DNA of 64,000 nt from Bacillus halotolerans (GTDB taxonomy: Bacteria; Bacillota; Bacilli; Bacillales; Bacillaceae): NCBI RefSeq assembly GCF_001517105.1, contig NZ_LPVF01000012.1, positions 62,001 to 126,000 of the forward strand, given 5' to 3'. Of the stretch, positions 36,008-44,588 are shown in pieces (within the stretch, counting starts at the first letter, position 1; each line of letters begins with the position of its first letter). The position numbers and the translations under genes are program-made. Below the pieces are notes generated by a model. The model worked only from the letters and a program-made list of their open reading frames with translations, made no database searches and had not been told where the DNA came from.

Positions 36008-36032
36008 GTCCTCACCGTCTTTCATTCTATTT

Positions 36033-36128
36033 CAAAATGTTAACGTTAACATTTTGATTTGTTTTTATTTTACCTTTATATTCCTCTGGGATCAATCTCT
36101 TTTTAAAATTTAAATGTTAACGTTAGCA
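36033..36128 (-). promoter_or_regulatory. uxaC operon promoter with two ExuR/CcpA-type operators
   Basis: On the minus strand: -35 TTGATC (36095-36090), 17-base spacer, -10 TAAAAT (36072-36067). A perfect 24-bp palindrome centred on TGTTAACGTTAACA occupies 36033-36056, just downstream of the start site; a second copy TGTTAACGTTAGCA is upstream at 36115-36128. Layout suits LacI-type repression by ExuR, possibly with looping; the core also resembles a CcpA cre site. Confidence 0.8.
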
Positions 36129-36139
36129 AATAAGCGCAA

Positions 36140-36192
36140 AAAAGACATTGCCGTAAAGCTGTCTGAAAAGACCTCTTTTTGGCAATGTCCGA
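36140..36192 (-). terminator. Terminator of ndh
   Basis: GACATTGCC and GGCAATGTC pair across a ~27-base loop region that itself contains small complementary pieces; on the minus strand the stem is followed by TTTTTTGCG. Confidence 0.65.
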
Positions 36193-36207
36193 TTTTACAA
36201 GAAAGGA

Positions 36208-37386
36208 TTAGTAAGCCAGGCTGAATAGTCCTTTAATGTGTGTTAAGTAGCGTACGTTACTTGCTTCTTTCATCAAGGAAGCAGGAAGACCTTTAAGCGG
36301 TGTAGAATTAGCACCAATGATGGCTACCGCATCTTTGCGTCCAAGACTTGCAAGTGTACCAGAGTTTACTGGCTGGAATGTTTCAAGTGTTTTTCCTTCT
36401 AAGTAAGCGAATAGGTTGTAACCGATCAGCTCACCCATTTGCCATGCGATTTGTGCAGTTGGCGGGTATGGACGGCCGTCTGCCGCAAAGTAAACAGCGC
36501 TGTCACCGGCAACAAATACATCTTCATGAGATGTAGATTGAAGGAAATCGTTAACTGTCGCACGGCCGCGGTTCACTTCAAGACCTGATTCGCCGACTAA
36601 AGGATTTCCTTGTACGCCGCCAGTCCAAACAAATGTGTTGGCAACAACTTTTGATCCGTCTTTCAGATCAATCACGTTTCCTTCTACATTTGTAACAGGA
36701 AGGCCTGTTAAGAACTCAACGCCGCGTTTTTCAAGGCTTTTAGTCGCGCGTTCGATAAGATCATCCGGAAGAACAGGAAGGATTTTCGGACCTGCTTCAA
36801 CCAATTTTAATTTGATTTCTTTGTGGTCTACGCCGTATTTTTTCGCAAGATTCGGCATGATGTCAGCAAGCTCACCGACAAGCTCAACGCCTGTTAAGCC
36901 GCCACCGCCGATAAGGATTGTTGCATCCGCTTCGTTTTTCGTTTTAGAGTACTCGCGCACACGGTCTTCAACGTGGTTGAAAACTTTGTTAGCATCAGCA
37001 GCAGATTTAAGAACCATGCTGTTTTCTTCAAGTCCTGGGATGCCGAAGTAAGCAGTGACAGAACCAAGGCCTACTACTAGCGCATCGTAAGTTAATGCAG
37101 AACCGTCAGCAAGCGCAATCTCTTTTTTATCAACAGAGAAAGAGCTGACTTCCGCGATTTTAAGATCAATGTCTTTGCCTTTGAAAAGTTTTTCTAACGG
37201 CATTGCAACCGCTTTTTCAGACACGTTGCCTGCTGCAAGACGGTGTAATTCCGTAATGATTTGGTGAGTTGGGTATTTGTTTACCACTGTCACGCGTGCT
37301 TGTTCTTTTGTGTAATGTTTGCGAACTGTTAAAGCAGAAAGAACACCGCCATAACCAGCGCCTAAAATGACAATATGTTTTGACAT
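36208..37386 (-). CDS. ndh: Type II NADH dehydrogenase Ndh (YjlD)
   Basis: 392 residues. Non-proton-pumping NADH:menaquinone oxidoreductase on the inner face of the membrane. FAD site ILGAGYGGVLSAL at residue 6; NADH site TILIGGGGLTGVELVGELAD near 156; C-terminal FAD contact DVFVAGDSAVYF and the hydrophobic/amphipathic membrane-binding tail. Operon with yjlC; a Rex box upstream links expression to NADH/NAD+. Confidence 0.95.
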   Translation of the reverse strand: MSKHIVILGAGYGGVLSALTVRKHYTKEQARVTVVNKYPTHQIITELHRLAAGNVSEKAVAMPLEKLFKGKDIDLKIAEVSSFSVDKKEIALADGSALTYDALVVGLGSVTAYFGIPGLEENSMVLKSAADANKVFNHVEDRVREYSKTKNEADATILIGGGGLTGVELVGELADIMPNLAKKYGVDHKEIKLKLVEAGPKILPVLPDDLIERATKSLEKRGVEFLTGLPVTNVEGNVIDLKDGSKVVANTFVWTGGVQGNPLVGESGLEVNRGRATVNDFLQSTSHEDVFVAGDSAVYFAADGRPYPPTAQIAWQMGELIGYNLFAYLEGKTLETFQPVNSGTLASLGRKDAVAIIGANSTPLKGLPASLMKEASNVRYLTHIKGLFSLAY

Positions 37387-37425
37387 CGTATATCCTCCGT
37401 CCTTTATATCAATTTGAATCTGAGA

Positions 37426-37842
37426 TTATTTTTGTTTTTCGTTCATGATTTCAAGGTAGCTGTTAGCAAAACGGAACAGCTTTTGAGCTTGAGGATCTTT
37501 CAGCATGCGCAACAGGCCGAAAAGTCCAATCGTTTCGTTGCTAGCATCCGCGCGGTCTTTCGCTTCGATTGCAGTCGCAGCCACTTCTTTTGCTGTTTCT
37601 TTTACAGGTTCGAGAATTTCAGTGATTGCACCGACTGTATCGCTTTTCAATACTTCGTCAGTCGCAACAGACTGAGCGAAATCATAAGACTTCGTTAAAA
37701 TATTCACTAACTCAGTCAGCTTTGGAAGCTGGTCAACTAAAACAGTCAGTGATTCTTGAACTTCTGGCTTTAACAGCTGATCAATAAGATCTTGCTGGCT
37801 TTGGCTGACAGACGCATTTGTTTGATCGATTGTTTCTGGCAT
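37426..37842 (-). CDS. yjlC: DUF1641-like protein YjlC
   Basis: 138 residues from ATG 37842 (AAAGGAG eight bases upstream). Helical, with the repeated LLKPEVQESLTVLVDQLPKL pattern also present in YjgD of this window (DUF1641-type). Co-transcribed with ndh under Rex; probably helps membrane assembly or activity of the dehydrogenase, by analogy with YjgD beside formate dehydrogenase. Confidence 0.88.
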   Translation of the reverse strand: MPETIDQTNASVSQSQQDLIDQLLKPEVQESLTVLVDQLPKLTELVNILTKSYDFAQSVATDEVLKSDTVGAITEILEPVKETAKEVAATAIEAKDRADASNETIGLFGLLRMLKDPQAQKLFRFANSYLEIMNEKQK

Positions 37843-38216
37843 ATCCAATTCTCCTTTACTATAAGCAGTATGCTGATTTTTTGGAAAGGGTAGTGCCTCT
37901 CCCTGATCTCATGTTTGAAAGCATGAGAAGAAGGATTGTGAATTCGTGCACAATCATTCGCAAAAATAAATGTTTACTACCCAGTTTTTCATCTTGCCAT
38001 ATTCAGTATTATTTTTATCTCAAAAATAAACCATTGAATAAGTCAAAATCCTTTACTCTCTCTGAAAATAGCAAACATAAAAAACTCCAATTTGATTACC
38101 TTCTATATGATAACACTTTTTGAACAAAATTTGAACGTGAATTGCTTCGATTATGAAATTAATTTATATGGTGCCCGTGTCATAACATTTCTTCAGCACT
38201 AGTTATTGACAATCCA
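37843..38216. other. Upstream region of yjlC-ndh, no gene
   Basis: About 370 bases, AT-rich. Contains the Rex site; the rest shows runs of A/T and no credible coding frame with a ribosome site. Confidence 0.6.
37936..37953. promoter_or_regulatory. Rex operator upstream of yjlC-ndh
   Basis: TTGTGAATTCGTGCACAA closely matches the Rex consensus TTGTGAAnnnnTTCACAA (one mismatch in the right arm). Rex represses yjlC-ndh when NADH is low, consistent with published regulation in 168. Confidence 0.85.
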
Positions 38217-38729
38217 TCAATTTTCTCCCCTACGCGTTACCCATATGTCCAATAGAGGTTCTCTTTTTCCTGTAACTGGATCCAATGCCGGAAGTACTGC
38301 TTGCTCTATATTCTCTAGCGCAGCCGCTCTTTCATCCGGCTTTCCCGTCTTCATATCATACCGAGAACCATCTGGATAAGCGCCAATCACGGTAAAATCG
38401 GGACTCGCGCTTAGCTTTTTATGGCCGACACCGGCTGGAATGACCGCTGCGTCGCCCGTTTTGATAGGAACAGCAGCTCCTTTTTCTCCCCCAAATTGAA
38501 TAACAGCCTCCCCTCGGACTGCGATTAGGACTTCATGCGTGTTGCTGTGATAATGATGGTACGGAAAAACACTGCCCGACCAGCTGTTTAGCCAGCCATG
38601 CCGGTTGACGATCCGCTCTGCCTGTTCAGCACGTCCCATAAAAACTTTTTTATAGATAACGAGCGGAAAATCAGGGTGATTTGGAATCCTGCCGTCATCC
38701 TGAAAAAAGTACGTTTCTGTTTCCATCAT
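38217..38729 (-). CDS. yjlB: Cupin-fold protein YjlB
   Basis: 170 residues from ATG 38729 (GGGAGGTG). Cupin motifs: HHYHSNTHEVLIAVRGEA with the metal-binding H-x-H-like cluster and GDAAVIPAGVGHKKL. Small metal-binding beta-barrel of unknown substrate. Divergent from yjlA. Confidence 0.87.
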   Translation of the reverse strand: MMETETYFFQDDGRIPNHPDFPLVIYKKVFMGRAEQAERIVNRHGWLNSWSGSVFPYHHYHSNTHEVLIAVRGEAVIQFGGEKGAAVPIKTGDAAVIPAGVGHKKLSASPDFTVIGAYPDGSRYDMKTGKPDERAAALENIEQAVLPALDPVTGKREPLLDIWVTRRGEN

Positions 38730-38858
38730 TTTCACCTCCCTATTTCTGTCTTCCACTTATATTGATCCGTAAAACATCATTATTTTCTCACAATTCCGTT
38801 GATCTGTATCATCCCGGGTAGTATAGTATAAAAAAATAATGCCAGAATGAGGGATTTG

Positions 38859-39830
38859 ATGAAAGCGATTGTAATCGGAATATTGGCTTCTCTCTTTTTC
38901 GCCGTTACCTTTATTTTAAACAGGGCGATGGAATTATCCGGAGGCAGCTGGCTTTGGAGCGCCTCGTTACGCTTTATTTTTATGGTTCCGTTTTTATGTC
39001 TGATTGTCATAATGAAAGGGAAGTTCGTTCCTCTTTTACAAGAGATGCGGAAAAAGCCGTTTTTTTGGATAAAGTGGAGCTTCGTCGGCTTTGTTCTTTT
39101 TTATGCGCCGATCACGTTTGCCGCCGCATTCGGGCCGGGCTGGCTCGTAGCCGGAACATGGCAAATTACCATTGTAGCCGGTGTGCTGCTGTCTCCATTT
39201 TTCTATGAGAAAAAAAACACGCCTGGAGGCACTTTACTCGTTCGGCAAAAGATTCCCCTTGTTTCGCTGGGCACTTCCGTCGTCATTCTGATTGGGGCAG
39301 CGCTGATTCAGCTCCAGCATGCAGAATCGCTTTCCGGAAAAATACTGCTCTTCAGCGTGCTGCCGGTTGTCATTGCTGCTTTCGCCTATCCGCTGGGAAA
39401 CCGGAGAATGCTTGAGCAATACGGAGGCAGGCTTGATACGTTCCAGCGTGTGCTGGGAATGACCCTTGCAAGCCTTCCATTCTGGCTTGTATTGGCAGCT
39501 TACGGCTGGTGGTCAGATGGCCTTCCGACCGCGGGGCAAACCGTTCAATCCTTTATCGTTGCCGTCAGCTCAGGCATCATTGCGACCGTTTTATTTTTCT
39601 GGGCAACGGATATGGTAAGAGATCATCCGCAAAAGCTTGCTGCTGTTGAAGCAACACAATCCGGGGAAGTGATATTCGCTTTGCTTGGTGAAATAATCCT
39701 GCTGTCAGGTGTTTTCCCTTCCATTTTATCGTTTGCAGGCTTAATGATCATTATTGCCGGAATGGTGTTACATACCTTCGCTTCCCAACAAAAACCCAAA
39801 GAGAAAACTCAGTCAAATCTGACTGCTTAG
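38859..39830 (+). CDS. yjlA: EamA/DMT-type transporter YjlA
   Basis: 323 residues from ATG 38859 (GAGGGATTT upstream), about ten membrane segments. Drug/metabolite-transporter fold; multidrug-resistance efflux-type family with LFFAVTFILNRAMELSGGSW at the N-terminus. Substrate unknown. Followed by a strong terminator. Confidence 0.85.
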   Translation: MKAIVIGILASLFFAVTFILNRAMELSGGSWLWSASLRFIFMVPFLCLIVIMKGKFVPLLQEMRKKPFFWIKWSFVGFVLFYAPITFAAAFGPGWLVAGTWQITIVAGVLLSPFFYEKKNTPGGTLLVRQKIPLVSLGTSVVILIGAALIQLQHAESLSGKILLFSVLPVVIAAFAYPLGNRRMLEQYGGRLDTFQRVLGMTLASLPFWLVLAAYGWWSDGLPTAGQTVQSFIVAVSSGIIATVLFFWATDMVRDHPQKLAAVEATQSGEVIFALLGEIILLSGVFPSILSFAGLMIIIAGMVLHTFASQQKPKEKTQSNLTA

Positions 39831-39835
39831 CAGCT

Positions 39836-39874
39836 TCTGGAGAATGGGCGAAAGCCCGTTCTCCTTTCTTTTTA
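39836..39874 (+). terminator. Terminator of yjlA
   Basis: GGAGAATGGGC-GAAA-GCCCGTTCTCC then TTTCTTTTT: a long perfect stem. Confidence 0.9.
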
Positions 39875-39951
39875 ACTCCTTCCAAAAGAGACCTGTTTCA
39901 CGTTATATTTATGTATAGTCTAAGCCCACTTAACTGAAAGGTGATATTTTA

Positions 39952-40704
39952 ATGGAAGCAAACAATCAAAAAGTCGATATACCAGCAATCTCATTCACAT
40001 CTGTGCGAAAAAGCTATGAACAAGAGGGACAAACCTATGATGTATTAAAGGATGTCACCGGAGACATTAAACAGGGAGCAATCGCGGCCGTTTTGGGCCC
40101 TTCCGGTTCAGGAAAAAGCACACTGCTGTCAATGTGTAATTTGATGAAAACACCGGATCACGGTGAAGTGAAGATTTACGGAAAGGAAGTCAGAGACTGG
40201 AATGTGAATGAACTGAGGCGGACGGCCTCCCTTGCTTTTCAATCCGCCCCCGTCCTTGACGGAACGGTGCGTGACAATCTGAATCTGGTACAAAAGCTCC
40301 ACCAAACCCAGCTTTATTCTCCTGAAGAGCTCGCTTCACTGACAGGCCTGTCTCCAGAGCTGTTAGACAGAAGCGCCAAGGATTTATCAGGCGGACAGCG
40401 GCAAAGGCTTTCACTTGCCAGAACACTCGCAAACCCTTCCTCCATCCTATTATTGGACGAAATTACATCTGCGCTGGACCCTGTTTCTGCTCTGGAGATT
40501 GAAGAACTGATCAAAAGGCATCATCAAGAGAAAGAACTGACGGTGATGTGGGTGACCCATAACATGGAACAGGCGAAACGCGTAGCCGATACCATTTGGT
40601 TTATGGCTGATGGCCGGCTGTTGGAAATCGCGGAGACAGAAACATTTTTCTCGCGTCCTCAGCATGAAGCAGTCCGTGAATTTTTGAAGGGGGGCACACG
40701 GTAA
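39952..40704 (+). CDS. yjkB: ABC transporter ATP-binding protein YjkB (FetA-like)
   Basis: 250 residues. Walker A GPSGSGKST near residue 47, signature LSGGQRQRLSLA, Walker B ILLLDEITSALDP. Pairs with the membrane protein YjkA in the arrangement of FetA/FetB, linked in E. coli to iron export. Start overlaps by one base with yjkA at the 3' end, implying coupling. Confidence 0.9.
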   Translation: MEANNQKVDIPAISFTSVRKSYEQEGQTYDVLKDVTGDIKQGAIAAVLGPSGSGKSTLLSMCNLMKTPDHGEVKIYGKEVRDWNVNELRRTASLAFQSAPVLDGTVRDNLNLVQKLHQTQLYSPEELASLTGLSPELLDRSAKDLSGGQRQRLSLARTLANPSSILLLDEITSALDPVSALEIEELIKRHHQEKELTVMWVTHNMEQAKRVADTIWFMADGRLLEIAETETFFSRPQHEAVREFLKGGTR

Positions 40705-41456
40705 TGGATTACCTTTCTCTCTCATTCACCATGATCTTTGTGCTGATCGCCTTGTTTTTATCAAAATCCTTTAAAGCCGGCGTTGAAAAAGATATGATCA
40801 TTGCCACCATTCGGGCCGCGTTACAGCTGCTTGTGATCGGTTATGTGCTATCGCTGATATTTCATGGGGATCACCCTGTGTTTATCCTGCTGATGGTGCT
40901 GTTAATGCTGGCGGTGGCGGCGCAAAACGTCGTCAAACGAAAGAAAATGAAAATCGGTTCTTTTTGGAGGGTGTTTGTGGCGTTAGCGATTGTAGAAATC
41001 ATCACCCAAGGCATTCTTCTGGCGCTTCACATCATCCCGCTTACCGCACGGTATGTCATCCCGATCAGCGGAATGGTCATCGGAAATTCAATGGTGCTCG
41101 CGAGCCTGTTTTTAAACCGGCTCAGCTCCGAGGTCGGGGTGCGCAAGGAAGAAATTCAATTGATTTTGTCGCTTGGCGGCACACCAAAACAATCCATACA
41201 GCATATCCTGACTTCCGCCATGAAAATGAGTATGATCCCAACGCTAGAAAGCCAGAAGACATTGGGGCTCGTCCAGCTTCCCGGCATGATGACCGGCCAG
41301 ATCTTAGCGGGCGCCGATCCGATTCAGGCGGTTCGCTTTCAGCTTTTGATTGTTTTTACAACGATGGCGTCCGCCGCGCTGACTTGTGTCATACTCAGCG
41401 TGCTGACATACCCGTCATTATTTACCGCGCATCAGCAGCTGAAGCAAAATGGTTAA
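40704..41456 (+). CDS. yjkA: ABC transporter permease YjkA (FetB/UPF0014)
   Basis: 250 residues, about six or seven membrane segments. Contains the family blocks IRAALQLLVIGYVLSLIFH, PISGMVIGNSMVLASL and LPGMMTGQILAGADP. Membrane half of the YjkBA exporter, probably for iron or another metal; not tested in Bacillus to my knowledge. Confidence 0.9.
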   Translation: MDYLSLSFTMIFVLIALFLSKSFKAGVEKDMIIATIRAALQLLVIGYVLSLIFHGDHPVFILLMVLLMLAVAAQNVVKRKKMKIGSFWRVFVALAIVEIITQGILLALHIIPLTARYVIPISGMVIGNSMVLASLFLNRLSSEVGVRKEEIQLILSLGGTPKQSIQHILTSAMKMSMIPTLESQKTLGLVQLPGMMTGQILAGADPIQAVRFQLLIVFTTMASAALTCVILSVLTYPSLFTAHQQLKQNG

Positions 41457-41487
41457 CATGATGACAGCGATTTCGAGGATTTGCAGA

Positions 41488-41528
41488 TTACAAAAAAAAG
41501 CCGCTTCTCAACAGAAAAGCGGCTTTTG
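41488..41528. terminator. Bidirectional terminator between yjkA and yjjA
   Basis: AAAAAGCCGCTTTTCTGTTGA-type dyad: AAAAGCCGCTT ... AAGCGGCTTTT, with A- and T-runs on either side. Confidence 0.85.
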
Positions 41529-41534
41529 TGCTGG

Positions 41535-42353
41535 TTATTCCCCAGCCATTTCTTCATAATACCGTGAAAGTTCAATAATCATCGCGCCCATCCGCTCAAT
41601 CTCCGGAGCAAGCAGCCTTGTGATGCCTTCTTCCCGCAGCGCTTCAGCAGTCACTTTTCCGACAGCCGCTGCGATGGCACGCTCTTCGAATACAGCCTTC
41701 ACTTCATTGATAAAGCCGCGCTCCTTGGCAAAATGAAACAGAGAACGAACCTGAATGGCCGTGGTAAAACAAACGGCATCCAATTCACCATTCAGCAGTT
41801 CCCGGCATAACTGTTCCACCGTTTCCTCCTCTGGCGGGATATGCTGATAAGGGAGAATCGGCAAAACTGAAGCTCCTTTTTCCTCCAAAAATGCTATGAG
41901 GGCAGGTGCATTTTCTCCGTGAAGCTGCACCATTACTTTTTTTCCTGAAAAGTCGTAAGGCTCCAAGGACCGAATCAATCCGCTGGTTGTCCCATCTTCA
42001 TCAGAAGCCTCTGCAGTGATTCCAAGCTTTTTTAACGCAGACAATGTTTTGTACCCTCGGCACGCCGCTTTAGCCTGGCGAATCGCCAGCAGAAACTCGT
42101 CCTTTACGCCGATTTTCTCTGCCATCTTCACAAGCGTCTCCGTACCGATGCCTGTCGTAAAGATCACCCAGTCGGCTTTTTCTTCCGCAAATTTGCGCAG
42201 CTCCGGCTCCACCTGCTCCTCTGCCAAGTACACCGTTCCTTGGAGAGGCCGAACGACAGGAATTCCGCCCTGTTTTTCAATGATTGTGCTGATTTCTTCC
42301 GTTTTCCGAGAACCGCCGATCGCGACGCGTTTTCCATGTAAACCTTTACCCAT
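41535..42353 (-). CDS. yjjA: Uroporphyrinogen-III synthase-like protein YjjA
   Basis: 272 residues from ATG 42353 with GAGGAGAGG upstream; a longer frame to 42611 lacks a ribosome site. HemD fold: LHGKRVAIGGSRKTEEISTI, WVIFTTGIGTETLVKMAE, ALREEGITRLLAPEIERMG. The canonical hemD lies in the heme operon elsewhere in 168, so this is a paralogue; activity unknown. Symbol by synteny. Confidence 0.8.
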   Translation of the reverse strand: MGKGLHGKRVAIGGSRKTEEISTIIEKQGGIPVVRPLQGTVYLAEEQVEPELRKFAEEKADWVIFTTGIGTETLVKMAEKIGVKDEFLLAIRQAKAACRGYKTLSALKKLGITAEASDEDGTTSGLIRSLEPYDFSGKKVMVQLHGENAPALIAFLEEKGASVLPILPYQHIPPEEETVEQLCRELLNGELDAVCFTTAIQVRSLFHFAKERGFINEVKAVFEERAIAAAVGKVTAEALREEGITRLLAPEIERMGAMIIELSRYYEEMAGE

Positions 42354-42530
42354 ATCCGTTCCTCTCCTCTTTGCCAGCTTAGGCTTTATATGTATATAAC
42401 CTTTAATAAAGCTATTGTGTCGCAAACCAAGGGAGAAATCAAGATGAACCAAATGCCTCTCATTACCGTTGAATACACCGGTTGCATGCTGTAATATAAA
42501 CAACAGACACGCTTTAACGGAGGATCGATC

Positions 42531-42716
42531 ATGGAAACAAAAGAAGAATACGAAACAAAAGGCTATGACACATCGGTTATTTATGAATTCAACGAATATC
42601 CTGACGTTCATAGCGGACGCTGTGATAATTGTGACTATACGCTTTTTAAAAGCTCCGTAAAAGGCGGAAAGTTTTTGAGAGAATGCCGGAGATGCGGGAT
42701 GAAAAAGAATATTTAA
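42531..42716 (+). CDS. Small zinc-ribbon protein, 61 residues
   Basis: ATG 42531 with GGAGG seven bases upstream. Two CxxC knuckles: RCDNCDYTLFKSS and ECRRCGMKKNI, about 25 residues apart, with an acidic N-terminus. Probably a free-standing zinc ribbon; function unknown. Lies between yjjA and a kinase-like gene. Confidence 0.75.
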   Translation: METKEEYETKGYDTSVIYEFNEYPDVHSGRCDNCDYTLFKSSVKGGKFLRECRRCGMKKNI

Positions 42717-42783
42717 TAGAAGATGTTCGCGGGGCGGGGGTTAGCCTCTGCACCCTAGAACAAGCTGGAGAAAGCGGGATTCA

Positions 42784-43323
42784 TTATTTTATTTTCGCTG
42801 CAGTCTCCAGCCCTTTGTATATCATTCCCACCGTCTCTTCCGGCGTCATCTCTGACGAATCCAGCCACAGGCCTAGACGCGGTGTTTCTGACTGCAAGAC
42901 GGCATCGAGAGATTCAATGCTGATATCCCCATATCCTTTTTTCTTGCGTGCTGATTCCCTTGCGGCTATTATGTCTACTCGGGGTGCCAATACGATCACA
43001 TACAATGGACGATAACTGATCAACTTCACCATTTCTTCTAACATAGGTCCGATGATCACATCCTGCACCACCGTATGAAACCCCGCTTCAGCATACATAT
43101 CCGATACGTTAGCCGCCAGCCGGTAGCGAAGACGCAACTGTTCCAGCGCCTCAGCTGAAAGAGTGCCTGACATTTGCATTTCGCCGTTTACGATCATTTT
43201 TCTAAATACATCTCCCCTGACATGAACGCTCTTGTCGAAACGCTCAGAAAGAAGCTGGGCAACTGTGGACTTCCCCGCTGCCATCACCCCTGTAATCAGA
43301 TAGACGGCGTTTTCTTTACTCAT
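42784..43323 (-). CDS. P-loop kinase-like protein (CPT/AAA_33 type)
   Basis: 179 residues. Walker A GVMAAGKSTVAQLL at residue 12, then RGDVFRKMIV, VVQDVIIGP and a C-terminal lid-like Arg/Lys stretch (ARESARKKKGYGD). Resembles small nucleoside/antibiotic kinases such as chloramphenicol-phosphotransferase-like proteins, but I cannot assign a substrate. I do not recall a gene here in 168, so it may be an acquisition. Confidence 0.78.
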   Translation of the reverse strand: MSKENAVYLITGVMAAGKSTVAQLLSERFDKSVHVRGDVFRKMIVNGEMQMSGTLSAEALEQLRLRYRLAANVSDMYAEAGFHTVVQDVIIGPMLEEMVKLISYRPLYVIVLAPRVDIIAARESARKKKGYGDISIESLDAVLQSETPRLGLWLDSSEMTPEETVGMIYKGLETAAKIK

Positions 43324-43344
43324 TGCATCCCATCCTTTTTAAAA

Positions 43345-43378
43345 GAAGAAAAACCGAAATCTCAGCAGATTTCGGGTG
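43345..43378 (-). terminator. Terminator of yjiC
   Basis: CCGAAATC-TGCTGA-GATTTCGG followed by TTTTTCTTC on the minus strand. Confidence 0.8.
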
Positions 43379-43386
43379 CAAATGTG

Positions 43387-44568
43387 TTATTGCGGAACGA
43401 CAGACTTTTTTATGAAGGCTTCAATTTCCGCGGCTGCCTTCTCCGCTCCGCCTGCTTCTTTTACGTCTTTCTGCATATCTTTTACGCGGTTGAGCATTTC
43501 TTTATCTCGGGATACGTCCTGAACCGCCTTCTGCAAACGGGAGACGCTGACCTCTTCTTTCGGCAAATAGACGCCGAGGCCTAATTCATCAACACGCCGG
43601 GCAGTGAGCTCCTGCTCATACATTTGCGGAATCACAACAAGCGGTACCCCCGCATTCATTGCCTCCATCGTACTGTTCATTCCCCCGTGAGAAACAAACA
43701 GATCGGCTTTCGCTAAGATATCCAACTGCGGAACGCGCTGGCGAACCGTAAAGTTGTCAGGAATGTCACCTAGACTGTCAGGTTCAATTGATATCCCTGT
43801 TGACATCACAACATGCCAGTCGGAATTCCGAAATGCATCTATGCACATGCGATAAAATTCCGGCCATGCGTTAAAAGCGGTTCCCAATGAAATCAGCATG
43901 AGCGGACGATTGCCTGTTTCTGGCAGCAGGCTCTCTTGTTCACCTCGTTTTCCAAGTGAAGGACCGACAAAGCAGAATCGCTCATCAAAGGTTTCGTTTT
44001 TAATCTGAAAAGACCGCGGCATAAAGACAATATTTAACGCTTCCGGTATAGCTAAGTGTTCAAATGAGACAGCCGGTAAGTTTTCTTTCTCAAGGTAAAC
44101 CTGAAAATCGGCCTCCGCTTGTTTGAGTTGCTTGAGCATCTCTTCACTTCCAAGCTGAAAGGATTCATTTTGCGCATAGGAAGAACAAAGCCTGATGGCC
44201 GGCACATTCAGCTTATCAGCAAACAATTTTCCCGCAAATGCGATAAAATCATAAACGATAAGATCAGGCTGGTCATTTTGATATAAATCTTCAAGCTGAG
44301 GCAAGATTTCGAACGATTCTTTTAAAATGCTAATCGGTGTTTCATTTTTCTCTATCATTTCCCTAATGCGTTCCGGTTCCACGTTAATCGTAGTTTGATA
44401 TAAAAGCGGGCTTGCCCCGGCTTGCTTTACCGCAGGCGCGAATTCCTCAGTCGTCGCATAAGTGACACGATACCCTTTTTCACAAAGCTTCTCCACTAAC
44501 GCAAGAGTTGGATTCACATGTCCGTATGCCGGGATATTAATAATTGAGATATGATGCTGTCTCATCAT
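43387..44568 (-). CDS. yjiC: UDP-glycosyltransferase YjiC
   Basis: 393 residues from ATG 44568 (GGAGG five bases upstream). GT1, GT-B fold: N-terminal acceptor domain (IINIPAYGHVNPTLALVEKL) and C-terminal UDP-sugar site (VPQLDILAKADLFVSHGGMN, then STMEAMNAGVPLVVIPQMYE). In 168 YjiC glucosylates flavonoids and other phenolics. Twenty bases after the P450 gene, so the pair may modify the same small molecules. Confidence 0.93.
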   Translation of the reverse strand: MMRQHHISIINIPAYGHVNPTLALVEKLCEKGYRVTYATTEEFAPAVKQAGASPLLYQTTINVEPERIREMIEKNETPISILKESFEILPQLEDLYQNDQPDLIVYDFIAFAGKLFADKLNVPAIRLCSSYAQNESFQLGSEEMLKQLKQAEADFQVYLEKENLPAVSFEHLAIPEALNIVFMPRSFQIKNETFDERFCFVGPSLGKRGEQESLLPETGNRPLMLISLGTAFNAWPEFYRMCIDAFRNSDWHVVMSTGISIEPDSLGDIPDNFTVRQRVPQLDILAKADLFVSHGGMNSTMEAMNAGVPLVVIPQMYEQELTARRVDELGLGVYLPKEEVSVSRLQKAVQDVSRDKEMLNRVKDMQKDVKEAGGAEKAAAEIEAFIKKSVVPQ

Positions 44569-44588
44569 TTCAGCCTCCAATTTTCATA

